Assembly (NCBI RefSeq): GCF_006539885.1
Contig: NZ_BJNW01000005.1
Coordinates: 1 to 64,000 of the forward strand
Length of the DNA stretch: 64,000 nucleotides
Source: Kocuria varians
Lineage (GTDB): Bacteria; Actinomycetota; Actinomycetes; Actinomycetales; Micrococcaceae
Direction of reading: 5' to 3'
The position numbers and the translations under genes are program-made. Positions within the stretch are counted from its first letter, which is position 1; each line of letters begins with the position of its first letter. Below the pieces are notes generated by a model that worked only from the letters and a program-made list of their open reading frames with translations, was not told the DNA's origin and did not search any database. Positions 17,125 to 27,703 of the stretch are shown piece by piece.

Positions 17125-18663
17125 GTGCCTGAGAACACCCAACACAACCCCCTGCGTGATCCACGCGACCGGCGTCTGACACGCGTCGCGGCGCCGTCGG
17201 CCCTCGTCCTCTTCGGCGTCACCGGCGACCTCGCGAAGAAGAAGCTGCTGCCGGCCATGTACGACCTCGCCAACCGCAGCCTGCTCCCCCCGGCCTTCTC
17301 CCTCGTGGGGTTCGGCCGCCGGGACTGGGACGACGCCCAGTTCGCGGAGTACGTCAAGGAGAACGTCACCCAGCACGCCCGCACGCCCTACAACGAGGAC
17401 CTGTGGCAGCAGTTCGCCTCGGGGCTGCGCTTCGTGCACGGCGAGTTCGACGACGACGACGCCTACGTGCGGCTCGCCGAGACGCTCGACGAGCTCGACC
17501 GCGACCGCGGCACGCGCGGCAACCACGCGTTCTACCTCTCCATCCCGCCCAAGGCGTTCGAGGTGGTCTGCCAGCAGCTGGCGGACCACGACCTCGCGGA
17601 CAGCGAGGAGAGCCAGGGCTGGCGGCGCGTGGTGATCGAGAAGCCGTTCGGGCACGACCTCGAGTCCGCCCGCGAGCTGAACTCGATCGTGGAGCGCGTC
17701 TTCCGCCCGGACAGCGTGTTCCGGATCGACCACTACCTGGGCAAGGAGACGGTGCAGAACATCCTGGCGCTGCGCTTCGCCAACCAGATGTTCGAGCCGC
17801 TGTGGGACGCCCGCTACGTGGACCACGTGCAGATCACGATGGCCGAGGAGATCGGCATCGGGTCCCGCGCGGGCTACTACGACGGTGTGGGCGCGGCCCG
17901 CGACGTGATCCAGAACCACCTGCTGCAGCTGCTGGCGTTCACCGCCATGGAGGAGCCGGCGTCGTTCTCGGCCCGGAACCTGCGGCTCGAGAAGGCCAAG
18001 GTGCTGGAGTCCGTGGTGCTGCCCTCCGACCTCGGGGAGCACTCCGCGCTCGGCCAGTACACCTCCGGGCTGCAGGGCGGCGAGTTCGTCAAGGGCTTCC
18101 ACGAGGAGTCCGACATCCCCGCCGACTCCCGCACGGAGACCTTCGCCGCGCTGCGCGTGGACATCAACAACCGGCGCTGGGCCGGGGTGCCGTTCTACCT
18201 GCGCGCGGGCAAGCGGCTCGGGCGCAGGGTCACGGAGATCGCCGTGGCGTTCAAGAAGTCCCCGAACCTCCTTTTCCGTGAGACGGACAACGACGAGTTC
18301 GGCCAGAACGCCATCGTGATCCGGATCCAGCCGGACGAGGGCGTGACCATCCGTTTCGGCTCCAAGGTTCCGGGCACGCAGTCCGAGATCCGGGACGTGA
18401 CCATGGACTTCGGCTACGGCCACGCGTTCACGGAGTCCAGCCCGGAGGCCTACGAGCGGCTGATCTTCGACGTGCTGCTCGGCGAGCCTCCGCTGTTCCC
18501 GGACCACTCCGAGGTGGAGCTGTCCTGGAAGATCCTCGATCCGTTCGAGAACTACTGGTCTGAGCACAAGGTGGAGCCGGAGCCGTACGCTCCCGGTTCC
18601 TGGGGGCCGGAGTCGGCCCACGAGTTGATGGCCCGCGACGGCCGGGTCTGGAGGCGACCGTGA
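17125..18663 (+). CDS. zwf: Glucose-6-phosphate 1-dehydrogenase
   Basis: Zwf (512 aa) oxidises glucose 6-phosphate to 6-phosphogluconolactone, making NADPH. The dinucleotide-binding motif is GVTGDLAKKKLLPA (31-44), EKPFGHDL follows near residue 173, and the active-site peptide RIDHYLGKETVQN contains His203 and Lys207. Length is normal. GTG start; the stop codon overlaps the opcA start as GTGA. Together with OpcA, its assembly factor, and Pgl, which hydrolyses its product, it forms the oxidative branch. Confidence 0.97.
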   Translation: MPENTQHNPLRDPRDRRLTRVAAPSALVLFGVTGDLAKKKLLPAMYDLANRSLLPPAFSLVGFGRRDWDDAQFAEYVKENVTQHARTPYNEDLWQQFASGLRFVHGEFDDDDAYVRLAETLDELDRDRGTRGNHAFYLSIPPKAFEVVCQQLADHDLADSEESQGWRRVVIEKPFGHDLESARELNSIVERVFRPDSVFRIDHYLGKETVQNILALRFANQMFEPLWDARYVDHVQITMAEEIGIGSRAGYYDGVGAARDVIQNHLLQLLAFTAMEEPASFSARNLRLEKAKVLESVVLPSDLGEHSALGQYTSGLQGGEFVKGFHEESDIPADSRTETFAALRVDINNRRWAGVPFYLRAGKRLGRRVTEIAVAFKKSPNLLFRETDNDEFGQNAIVIRIQPDEGVTIRFGSKVPGTQSEIRDVTMDFGYGHAFTESSPEAYERLIFDVLLGEPPLFPDHSEVELSWKILDPFENYWSEHKVEPEPYAPGSWGPESAHELMARDGRVWRRP

Positions 18664-19769
18664 TCGTTCAGATGGAAGACACCACCGCGGCGAAGATCGA
18701 GAAGAAGCTGAACCAGCTTCGGCACGAGGGCGGCGTCGTCACCCTCGGTCGCGTGCTGACGCTCGTGATCCTCGCCCAGGCGGGACACTCGGAGAGCGCG
18801 GTCGAGGCGGCGAACTACGCGAGCCACGAGCACCCGTGCCGGATCATCGTGCACGTGGCCCACTCGCGCACGGACGAGACCCGCCTGGACGCCCAGCTGC
18901 GTCTCGGCGGCGACGCCGGGGCGTCCGAGGTGATCGTGCTTCACGGCTACGGCGACCTCGCGGAGCCCACGGAGACGCTCGTGTCCGCACTGCTTCTCCC
19001 GGATGCCCCCATCGTGGCCTGGTGGCCGCACGACTTCCCCGCCAACCCGAGCGAGAGCTCGATCGGCAGCATCGCGCACCGGCGCATCACGGACTCCTCG
19101 CGCGCGGAGGACCCGTTCGAGTCACTGACCCAGCTCTCGAGGCAGTACACCCCCGGGGACACCGACCTCGCGTGGACCCGCATCACGAACTGGCGCGTCC
19201 AGCTCGCGGCCGTGCTCGACCAGGTGGGGCCCGTCACGGTGCAGGAGATCGTCCTGGAGGGGGCCGCCGTGGCACCGTCCATGCTGCTCTTCGGCGTGTG
19301 GCTCTCCCAGCGGCTCGGCGCCAAGGTCACGGTGAACAGCGACGACTCGCACCGTGCCCTGGACCGGGTGGCCCTGATCACCGACAAGGGCACCGTGGAG
19401 ATCCACCGGCCCGGACGCACCGTGGCGGTGGTCTCCCAGCCCGGGCAGCCGGACCAGCAGATCGCCATGCCCGTGCGCGACCTCAAGACGTGCCTGGCCG
19501 AGGAGTTGCGCCGTCTCGGCCCTGACGAGGTCTACGGCGAGGTGATCCGCGACGGTCTGCACGCCGCGGAGGTCTGCACCGCCGCCGAGGACGTGGCTCG
19601 CGGTGCGGCTGCGGACCTGGCGGAGGAGGACGTGGCCGAGGAGGTCGAGGATGCCTCGGAGGCGGTCTCGCAGGGCCGGGAGAACGACGGCGTCGCCGCG
19701 GGGTCCGTGGGCGGGGCGGGCTCTGCGCCCGGCTCCGCGTCCGACGCCGACGGGCAGGCTGCCCGGTGA
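18660..19769 (+). CDS. opcA: OpcA, glucose-6-phosphate dehydrogenase assembly protein
   Basis: OpcA (369 aa) is the partner protein needed for full glucose-6-phosphate dehydrogenase activity in cyanobacteria and Actinobacteria. The family start (KIEKKLNQLRHEGGVVTLGRVLTLVI), the central PDAPIVAWWPHDFP and the segment TDLAWTRITNWRVQLAAVLDQ are clear. The last 55 residues are an Ala/Glu-rich then Gly/Ser-rich tail beyond the conserved domain, probably disordered. Start and stop codons overlap zwf and pgl by 4 nt each, so all three are translationally coupled. Confidence 0.94.
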   Translation: MIVQMEDTTAAKIEKKLNQLRHEGGVVTLGRVLTLVILAQAGHSESAVEAANYASHEHPCRIIVHVAHSRTDETRLDAQLRLGGDAGASEVIVLHGYGDLAEPTETLVSALLLPDAPIVAWWPHDFPANPSESSIGSIAHRRITDSSRAEDPFESLTQLSRQYTPGDTDLAWTRITNWRVQLAAVLDQVGPVTVQEIVLEGAAVAPSMLLFGVWLSQRLGAKVTVNSDDSHRALDRVALITDKGTVEIHRPGRTVAVVSQPGQPDQQIAMPVRDLKTCLAEELRRLGPDEVYGEVIRDGLHAAEVCTAAEDVARGAAADLAEEDVAEEVEDASEAVSQGRENDGVAAGSVGGAGSAPGSASDADGQAAR

Positions 19770-20569
19770 GCGGCGCAGCCCGGCCCGAACCGCGACTGGT
19801 CCCCCACGAGGACGACGACCGGCTCGCGCGGGACACCGCCGCCCGGGTTCTCGAGGTGCTCGAGAACGCCCAGGGCGAGCGGGGTGAGGCCACAGTGGTG
19901 CTCACCGGCGGAAGCATGGGCACGCGGGTGATCGGTGAGGTCGCCCGCAGCGCGGACGCCGCCCTGATCGACTGGTCCCGCGTGAACGTGTGGTGGTCTG
20001 ACGAGCGCTTCCTGCCGGGCGCGGACCCCGAGCGCAACGGCGTCCAGGCCGCAGATGCGTGGGACGACTCCCTCGAGCTGGACTGGGACCGGGTGCACCC
20101 GGTGGCCGGGGCGGATGAGATGGACTCGGCCCAGGACGCGGCCCGTGACTACCGCGAGGAGCTCGCGGCGGCCGCGGAGTCGGAGGGCTTGTCCGCCGGG
20201 CTGCCGCGTTTCGACGTCGCGCTGCTGAGCCTCGGGCCGGACACGCACATCGCGTCGCTCTTCCCGGGGCGGCAGGATGTCCTGCGCGAGGACGAGAGCG
20301 TGTTCTCGGTGGAGGACTCCCCCAAGCCACCGCCCACCCGGGTCACGATGTCGCTAGGGACGATCAACTCCGCGGAGAGGGTGTGGCTGCTCGTCTCCGG
20401 TGCGCCCAAGGCGGAGGCACTGGCCACCGTGCGCCGGCCCGGAGTCACCCCGGTGCAGGCGCCGGGAAGCGCCGCGCGCGGCAGGCAGGAGACGCTGTGG
20501 CTCGTGACCGAGGACGCCCTGCCCGGAGTTCCCCAGGACCCGGACGGATCCCCCGCGAACGACGCGTAG
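19766..20569 (+). CDS. pgl: 6-Phosphogluconolactonase
   Basis: Pgl (267 aa) hydrolyses 6-phosphogluconolactone to 6-phosphogluconate. Visible motifs are VVLTGGSMGTRVIGEV, NVWWSDERFLPGADPERNG (with the conserved Asp-Glu-Arg) and LLSLGPDTHIASLFPG. The last normally reads GxGxDGHxASLFPG; here Gly before His is Thr, while the catalytic His and the ASLFPG loop are kept. The GTG start overlaps opcA by 4 nt. It ends the plus-strand pentose phosphate cluster and is followed by a strong hairpin. Confidence 0.92.
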   Translation: MSGAARPEPRLVPHEDDDRLARDTAARVLEVLENAQGERGEATVVLTGGSMGTRVIGEVARSADAALIDWSRVNVWWSDERFLPGADPERNGVQAADAWDDSLELDWDRVHPVAGADEMDSAQDAARDYREELAAAAESEGLSAGLPRFDVALLSLGPDTHIASLFPGRQDVLREDESVFSVEDSPKPPPTRVTMSLGTINSAERVWLLVSGAPKAEALATVRRPGVTPVQAPGSAARGRQETLWLVTEDALPGVPQDPDGSPANDA

Positions 20570-20613
20570 AGCCGACGGCCCCGGCCGAGATTCGTTGCTC
20601 GCGCCGGACACGA

Positions 20614-20645
20614 AGAAGCCCCGGACCACTCGGTCCGGGGCTTCT
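20614..20645. terminator. Bidirectional terminator between pgl and secG
   Basis: AGAAGCCCCGGACC and GGTCCGGGGCTTCT form a perfect 14-bp stem with an ACTC loop between two convergent clusters. Being symmetric, it can serve both strands. Confidence 0.85.
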
Positions 20646-20738
20646 CCGTGCGTCGTCGGTGCGTGTCGCTCGTGGCTCAGGCTGCGCGGGGACGGAACGC
20701 CTCCCGTGCTCCCCTGTTGCCTCCCGCTCGGCGGGTGC

Positions 20739-20993
20739 TCAGACCACCGCGCTGCCGAACCGGAGCACCAGTGCGTAGCCGACGATGGCGAGCACCCACA
20801 CGATGGCGAGCACCGTGGTGATGCGCACCACGTTCTTCTGCGCGGCGCCGGAGGTATTCAGCGACTGGGTCATCCCGCCACCGAACATGTCCGACAGGCC
20901 GCCGCCCTTGCCCTTGTTGAGCAGGACGAACATGATGCACAGGATGCTCGTGACCACGATGACCACCTGGAGGGCGATCAGGAGGATGTCCAC
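20739..20993 (-). CDS. secG: Protein translocase subunit SecG
   Basis: SecG (84 aa) is a small subunit of the SecYEG channel in the cytoplasmic membrane. It has two hydrophobic helices (about 3-25 and 56-80) and the conserved cytoplasmic loop FVLLNKGKGGGLSDMFGGG between them. The GTG start at 20993 follows GAGG. It is the last gene after gap, pgk and tpiA, a neighbourhood conserved across Actinobacteria, and is 63 nt downstream of tpiA. Confidence 0.93.
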   Translation of the reverse strand: MDILLIALQVVIVVTSILCIMFVLLNKGKGGGLSDMFGGGMTQSLNTSGAAQKNVVRITTVLAIVWVLAIVGYALVLRFGSAVV

Positions 20994-21056
20994 GAATTGC
21001 CTCGATTCAGCAGAGAACTGGGGGTGAGCAGGGCTCCGGTCAGGGACCGGAACGGG

Positions 21057-21875
<819 letters not shown>

Positions 21876-21920
21876 GCTGACTTCTCCTTCGGTGGCGTGC
21901 GGTCAAGCTGTGGTGTGGGT

Positions 21921-21951
21921 GCGCGGGGGCCCGCAGTGCGGACCCCCGCGC
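21921..21951 (-). other. Intercistronic hairpin between pgk and tpiA
   Basis: GCGCGGGGG pairs with CCCCCGCGC and, after one mismatch, CCGC pairs with GCGG around an AGT loop. It may limit read-through or protect the upstream transcript. Confidence 0.5.
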
Positions 21952-21995
21952 GGTGTCACTACTCGGTGCGGTGCTGACGCGGCTTCAGGGGCCGC

Positions 21996-23219
21996 TCACG
22001 CGCCCAGGGCCACCAATCCGGGAAGCTGCTTGCCCTCGATGAACTCGAGGGACGCGCCGCCGCCCGTGGAGATGTGGCCGAACTGGTCGTCGCGGTAGCC
22101 CAGGTTGCGCACGGCGGAGGCGGAATCGCCGCCACCGATCACGCTCATGGCGTCAGAAGTGGCCAACGCCTCGGCCACGGCCTTGGTGCCGTTGGCGAAG
22201 GGCGCCATCTCGAACACGCCCACGGGTCCGTTCCAGAACACGGTCTTCGCAGCCGCAATCTTCTCCGCGAAGATCGTGGCGGACTCGGGGCCGATGTCCA
22301 GACCGAGTCCGGAGTCGCCGATGGCGCCGCCCTCGATGTCCGAGACCGGGCGCACCTCGTGCTGGGCGTCCTCCGAGAAGCTCGCCGCGTAGACGACGTC
22401 CACGGGCAGCACGATCTCCGTGCCCGCGGCCTCGGCGCGGTCCAGGTACCCCTTGACGGTGTCGATCTGGTCCTTTTCGAGCAGCGAGGAGCCCACGGCG
22501 TGGCCCTGGGCGGCCAGGAACGTGAAGACCATGCCGCCGCCGATCAGCAGCGAGTTCGCCTTGCCGATCAGGTTGTCGATCACGGCCAGCTTGTCCGAGA
22601 CCTTGGAACCGCCCATGACGACTACGAAGGGACGCTCGGGGTCGGAGATGACCTTGCTCAGGACCTCCACCTCGGTCTTCACGAGGTCACCGAGGTAGCT
22701 CGGCAGCTCGTGGGCGATGTCGAAGACGGAGGCGTGCTTGCGGTGCACGGCTCCGAAGGCGTCGTTCACGTAGGCGCCGTTCTCTCCGGTCAGGGCGGCG
22801 AGCTCGCGCGCGAATCCGGCCCGCTCGGCGTCGTCCTTGGAGGTCTCCCGCGGGTCGTAGCGGACGTTCTCGAGCACCAGGATCTGGCCGTCCTCGAGCG
22901 CGTCGGCCTTGGCCCGGGCGTCCTCCCCGACCACGTCCGTGGCGACGACGACCGGCACGTCCGCGAGCTCGGCGAGCTTGTCAGCGGCCGGCTTGATGGA
23001 GTACTTGGGGTCCACGGTGCCCTTGGGGCGGCCCAGGTGGGCCATGACGATGACCCGCGCGCCGGCCTTCGCCAGCTTGGTGAGGACCGGCAGGGACGCG
23101 CGCACGCGCCCGTCGTCCGTCACCGTGGAGCCGTCGAGCGGAACGTTGAGGTCCGAACGCACGAGGACCCGGCGTCCCGAGACCCCCTCGGCAATGAGAT
23201 CGTCGAGCGACTTGGCCAT
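21996..23219 (-). CDS. pgk: Phosphoglycerate kinase
   Basis: Pgk (407 aa) makes ATP from 1,3-bisphosphoglycerate. The substrate loop VLVRSDLNVPLDG, the AHLGRPKG motif, the VVVMGGSKVSDKLAVIDNL segment, the hinge region VFWNGPVGVFEM and the nucleotide motif VIGGGDSASAV are all present. An ATG exists three codons earlier at 23228, but the only ribosome site (AAAGGA) overlaps that codon and sits eight bases before the ATG at 23219, so I chose the latter. It lies between gap and tpiA, with hairpins in both gaps. Confidence 0.96.
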   Translation of the reverse strand: MAKSLDDLIAEGVSGRRVLVRSDLNVPLDGSTVTDDGRVRASLPVLTKLAKAGARVIVMAHLGRPKGTVDPKYSIKPAADKLAELADVPVVVATDVVGEDARAKADALEDGQILVLENVRYDPRETSKDDAERAGFARELAALTGENGAYVNDAFGAVHRKHASVFDIAHELPSYLGDLVKTEVEVLSKVISDPERPFVVVMGGSKVSDKLAVIDNLIGKANSLLIGGGMVFTFLAAQGHAVGSSLLEKDQIDTVKGYLDRAEAAGTEIVLPVDVVYAASFSEDAQHEVRPVSDIEGGAIGDSGLGLDIGPESATIFAEKIAAAKTVFWNGPVGVFEMAPFANGTKAVAEALATSDAMSVIGGGDSASAVRNLGYRDDQFGHISTGGGASLEFIEGKQLPGLVALGA

Positions 23220-23258
23220 TTCCGTCATCCTTTCGCTGGGGTGATCACGTACTGACGA

Positions 23259-23295
23259 CAGTGGCGCCGGTACCCGCTGGGCACCGGCGCCACTG
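23259..23295 (-). other. Hairpin between gap and pgk
   Basis: CAGTGGCGCCGGT and ACCGGCGCCACTG form a perfect 13-bp stem with an 11-nt loop in the 87-nt gap. It is placed to reduce pgk transcription relative to gap or to stabilise gap mRNA. Confidence 0.6.
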
Positions 23296-23306
23296 AGCGG
23301 TCTGAC

Positions 23307-24402
<1,096 letters not shown>

Positions 24403-24551
24403 TCCCACACCGCGCCGATCGTCCGACGTGCGGTCCTACCTGGTGTTCCAGGGTTTATTCTACCGGGATCTGCGTCCGGAATACAGTGCTGGGGGCGTGT
24501 TTTTGCGGGCGCGGGTGGGGATCCCACACAAAACCACATGAGCCCCGAAGA

Positions 24552-25565
24552 TCACTCGGCGGACTGGCCGTTCGCGGTCTGCTCGGCGTGCTCGGCGCCG
24601 ACGTGGGCCGCGAACTCGGAAGTCGTGGCGACCCCGAGCTCCTCCGCCCGGCGGTCCGCCATGGCGAGCAGCCGGCGAATACGTCCAGCGATCGCGTCCT
24701 TCGTCAGCGGCGGGTCCGAGAGCCGGCCGAGCTCGTCGAGGCTCGCCTGCTTGTTGGCCACGCGCAGCCGGCCCGCGGCGCGCAGGTGCTCGGGGGCCTC
24801 GTCCCCCAGGATGTCCAGGGCGCGCTCCACCTTGGCCCCCGCGGTGACGGCGGCCTGCGCGGAGCGGCGGAGGTTGGCGTCGTCGAAGTTGGCGAGCCGG
24901 TTGGCCGTGGCCCGAACCTCCTTGCGCATGCGGCGGTCCTCCCACTGCAGCAGCGCGCGGTGGGCACCCAGGCGCGTGAGCAGCGCGGCGATCGTGTCGC
25001 CGTCGCGCACGACCACGCGGTCCACGCCACGGACCTGCCGGGCCTTGGCCAGCACGTCCAGACGGCGGGCGGAGCCCACGAGCGCGAGGGCGGCCTCCGG
25101 CCCCGGGCACGTGAACTCCATGGCCGCCGCGCGACCCGGTTCCGTGAGCGAGCCGTGGGCGAGGAAGGCCCCGCGGACCACGGCGGCGGACTCCTCCACG
25201 CTGCCGTTGACCACCGTGGGCGGCAGACCGCGCACCGGGCGCCCGTGCGCATCCAGGAGCCCGGTGCGGCGGGCCAGGGCCTCGCCGTCCTTGGCGACCC
25301 GCACGAGCCACGTGCGGTCGCGGCGCAGCCCCCCGCCGCTGATCACCCCGAACTCGCACTCGTGCCCGAAGACCTCCCCCACGGTGCGCGCCGTGCGCCG
25401 GGCCACGGACTCGGTGTCGAGCTCCGCCTCCACGACGATGCGACCGGCCACGATGTGCAGCCCGCCCGCGAAGCGCAGGAGGGCCGAGAGCTCCGCGGCA
25501 CGCACCGCGGACTTGCGGACCTGGAGGTGGGCGAGTTCTTCCTTGACCGATGCGGTCAATGCCAT
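24552..25565 (-). CDS. whiA: Sporulation/cell-division regulator WhiA
   Basis: WhiA (337 aa) combines an N-terminal LAGLIDADG-like fold with a C-terminal helix-turn-helix. In Streptomyces it controls sporulation-linked division genes; in non-sporulating Gram-positives it affects division and metabolism. The start [13 protein letters not shown], the [12 protein letters not shown] segment and the C-terminal [18 protein letters not shown] helix region are clear. AAGGAG precedes the ATG by nine bases. It follows yvcK and rapZ in the conserved order rapZ-yvcK-whiA and ends with an acidic 30-residue tail. The organism need not sporulate. Confidence 0.95.
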   Translation of the reverse strand: MALTASVKEELAHLQVRKSAVRAAELSALLRFAGGLHIVAGRIVVEAELDTESVARRTARTVGEVFGHECEFGVISGGGLRRDRTWLVRVAKDGEALARRTGLLDAHGRPVRGLPPTVVNGSVEESAAVVRGAFLAHGSLTEPGRAAAMEFTCPGPEAALALVGSARRLDVLAKARQVRGVDRVVVRDGDTIAALLTRLGAHRALLQWEDRRMRKEVRATANRLANFDDANLRRSAQAAVTAGAKVERALDILGDEAPEHLRAAGRLRVANKQASLDELGRLSDPPLTKDAIAGRIRRLLAMADRRAEELGVATTSEFAAHVGAEHAEQTANGQSAE

Positions 25566-25621
25566 GACGGACGATCTCCTTGCGGGTTGGGGGACGGCGC
25601 GGGCGAGGCAGCGGGCTGCGC

Positions 25622-26695
25622 TCAGCTGCGCGCGTTCATGATCTGCTGGTAGGCGGCGGCCAGTTTGAAGGGGTTGTGCACGGGGCTGCCGCTCTTCTCG
25701 CGCAGGGAGTCCCAGTGCACCTCCGCGCCCAGCTGGGCGGCGGCGGCCTCGACGTCCTTGGGCGACTCCGCCGCGGACGGGTCGGCGAGGACGACGTCGA
25801 GCCGCAGCTCCGGCGAGTAGCGCTTGAGCACGCGCAGCTGGTCTCCGGAGCCCATGCTCAGCGTCTCGGAGTCGCGCGAGAGGTTCAGCGTGACCAGGCG
25901 CTTGGCGGGCGAGGCGCAGATCGCGTCCCGCAGCTCGGGCAGCAGCAGGTGCGGCAGCACGGAGGTGTGCCACGAGCCCGGTCCGAGGACCACCCAGGCC
26001 GCCTCCTCGATGGCCGTGACCGCCTCCGGGCACGCCGGGGCGTCCGCCGGCGAGAGCCGCACGTTGCACACGTCCGCCTCCTTGGCCAGCCGCGACTGCC
26101 CGGTGACCGTGCGCAGGATCTTTTCAGGGGGACACGTGGTGGTCGGGTCGCTGCCCGGGGAGACGTCCCCCTCGATCACGAGGGGCACGCAGCTCATGGG
26201 CAGGACCTGCCCCCTGGCGCCCAGCAGGGCCCCGGCCCAGCGCAGACCCTCCACGGGGTCCCCGAGCAGCTCCCACAGGGTCACGATGAGCAGGTTGCCC
26301 AAGGCGTGGTTGTCGAGGCCCTCGTCCGGGTGCTGCTTGACGCTGAAGCGGTGCTGCATGACGTCGCTCCACGTGCGGCCCCACTGCGAGTCGTCGCACA
26401 GGGCTGCCAGGGCCATCCGCAGGTCCCCCGGCGGCAGGACGCCCAGGTCGTCGCGCAGCCGGCCGGAGGAGCCGCCGTCGTCCGCGACCGTGACGACCGC
26501 GGTGAGCGCGGGCGCGAGCAGCCGCAGCGCGGAGAGGCTCGCGGACAGGCCGTGCCCGCCGCCCAGCGCCACCACGGAGTCCGCGTCCGTGAGGGCGTCC
26601 CGTGCCGCGGGGTCCAGCGAGTGGTAGGGGTCCACGTCCCGCCGGCTGCTCAGCGGCAGCCGGGGCAACGCACCCGTCGAAGGAAATGTGCTCAT
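25622..26695 (-). CDS. yvcK: YvcK-family gluconeogenesis factor
   Basis: The 357-residue protein belongs to the YvcK/CofD-like family, which binds UDP-sugars and couples carbon metabolism to cell-wall synthesis. The motifs [18 protein letters not shown] (about 42-59), [32 protein letters not shown] and [16 protein letters not shown] are typical. The first 40 residues are a variable extension. It lies between rapZ (27 nt) and whiA (56 nt) in a conserved trio. It is not the F420 enzyme CofD, whose sequences resemble it. Confidence 0.93.
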   Translation of the reverse strand: MSTFPSTGALPRLPLSSRRDVDPYHSLDPAARDALTDADSVVALGGGHGLSASLSALRLLAPALTAVVTVADDGGSSGRLRDDLGVLPPGDLRMALAALCDDSQWGRTWSDVMQHRFSVKQHPDEGLDNHALGNLLIVTLWELLGDPVEGLRWAGALLGARGQVLPMSCVPLVIEGDVSPGSDPTTTCPPEKILRTVTGQSRLAKEADVCNVRLSPADAPACPEAVTAIEEAAWVVLGPGSWHTSVLPHLLLPELRDAICASPAKRLVTLNLSRDSETLSMGSGDQLRVLKRYSPELRLDVVLADPSAAESPKDVEAAAAQLGAEVHWDSLREKSGSPVHNPFKLAAAYQQIMNARS

Positions 26696-26722
26696 GGGAT
26701 CCGTAACGTCAGGGGGACGCGA

Positions 26723-27673
26723 CTACTCGCGGCCCACGTCCCGGTGCTGGATGTTGACGGTCACCCGGGGGGACTTCCCGAGCCGGCGGGCGACCTCCTC
26801 GGTGATCGCGACCGAGCGGTGCTTGCCTCCCGTGCAGCCGATGGCAATCGTGGCGTAGTGCTTGCTCTCGTTGCGGTAGCCCGCGAAGACGGGCTCCAGC
26901 ATGGACACGAAGCGGTCCACGAACGTGCGGGCGCCGTCGTTGCCGAAGACGTAGTCGCGCACCTCCCTGTCCTTGCCCGTGCGCGGACGCAGGGCGGGGA
27001 CCCAGTGCGGGTTGGGGATGAAGCGCACGTCCGCCACGAAGTTCGCGTCCGCGGGGACGCCGTACTTGAAGCCGAAGCTCATCACGGTCAGGCGCAGCAC
27101 CACGGGCCCGCTCGTGGAGAACATGTCCGCAACCGCCTTGGTCAGCGCGTGCACGTTGAACGAGGAGGTGTCCAGGACCGAGTCCGCGGTCTCCCGCAGG
27201 TCCCGCAGCAGCTCTCGCTCGGCCCTGATGCCGTCCAGGATGCGCCCGCCGCCCTGCAGCGGGTGGGGACGGCGCTGGTGCTCGTAGCGCGAGACCAGGA
27301 CCTCGTCCGAGGCCTCCAGGAACAGCACCGAGAACTCCACCCCGGAGTTCTCCAGCGCGGCGAGGGTCTCGCGCATGTCGTTGAACAGCGCCTTGCCGCG
27401 GACGTCGATCACGACGGCCAGCTTGGGCAGGGTCTGCGGGGTGCGCGACGCCAGATCCGCCAGGGTGCCGAGCATCTGCGGCGGGAGGTTGTCCACCACG
27501 TACCAGCCCAGGTCCTCGAGGGCGTTCGCCGCCGTGGAGCGTCCCGCGCCGGACATCCCGGTCACGATCAGGAGCTCCGCCGTGGGGGGCTTCACCGGCT
27601 CCAGCGCGGGGGACGCGGTCTCCGGGGGTGGGGTGCTCATGGGCTGGTGGACCGCCTGATCTGCCGACTGCAA
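26723..27673 (-). CDS. rapZ: RNase adapter protein RapZ
   Basis: RapZ (316 aa, YvcJ in Bacillus) is a nucleotide-binding protein; in E. coli it steers RNase E to a small RNA controlling glucosamine-6-phosphate synthase. The P-loop is [12 protein letters not shown], with Arg where Lys is usual, a common form in Actinobacteria. The C-terminal domain has [22 protein letters not shown] and the [11 protein letters not shown] motif. The TTG at 27673 has GGAG seven bases upstream; an ATG eleven codons in lacks a ribosome site. It follows uvrC directly. Confidence 0.93.
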   Translation of the reverse strand: MQSADQAVHQPMSTPPPETASPALEPVKPPTAELLIVTGMSGAGRSTAANALEDLGWYVVDNLPPQMLGTLADLASRTPQTLPKLAVVIDVRGKALFNDMRETLAALENSGVEFSVLFLEASDEVLVSRYEHQRRPHPLQGGGRILDGIRAERELLRDLRETADSVLDTSSFNVHALTKAVADMFSTSGPVVLRLTVMSFGFKYGVPADANFVADVRFIPNPHWVPALRPRTGKDREVRDYVFGNDGARTFVDRFVSMLEPVFAGYRNESKHYATIAIGCTGGKHRSVAITEEVARRLGKSPRVTVNIQHRDVGRE

Positions 27674-27703
27674 GGTTCCACTCCAGGGTAGACCAGTTTC
27701 ATT

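Noticed and set aside
19766-20569. Thr replacing Gly next to the catalytic His in 6-phosphogluconolactonase
   Set aside because: The His and the ASLFPG loop remain and the gene is in the right operon, so loss of function is not indicated.
26723-27673. Arg instead of Lys in the RapZ P-loop (GAGRST)
   Set aside because: As far as I recall, this form is common in actinobacterial RapZ proteins, so it is not a sign of inactivation.
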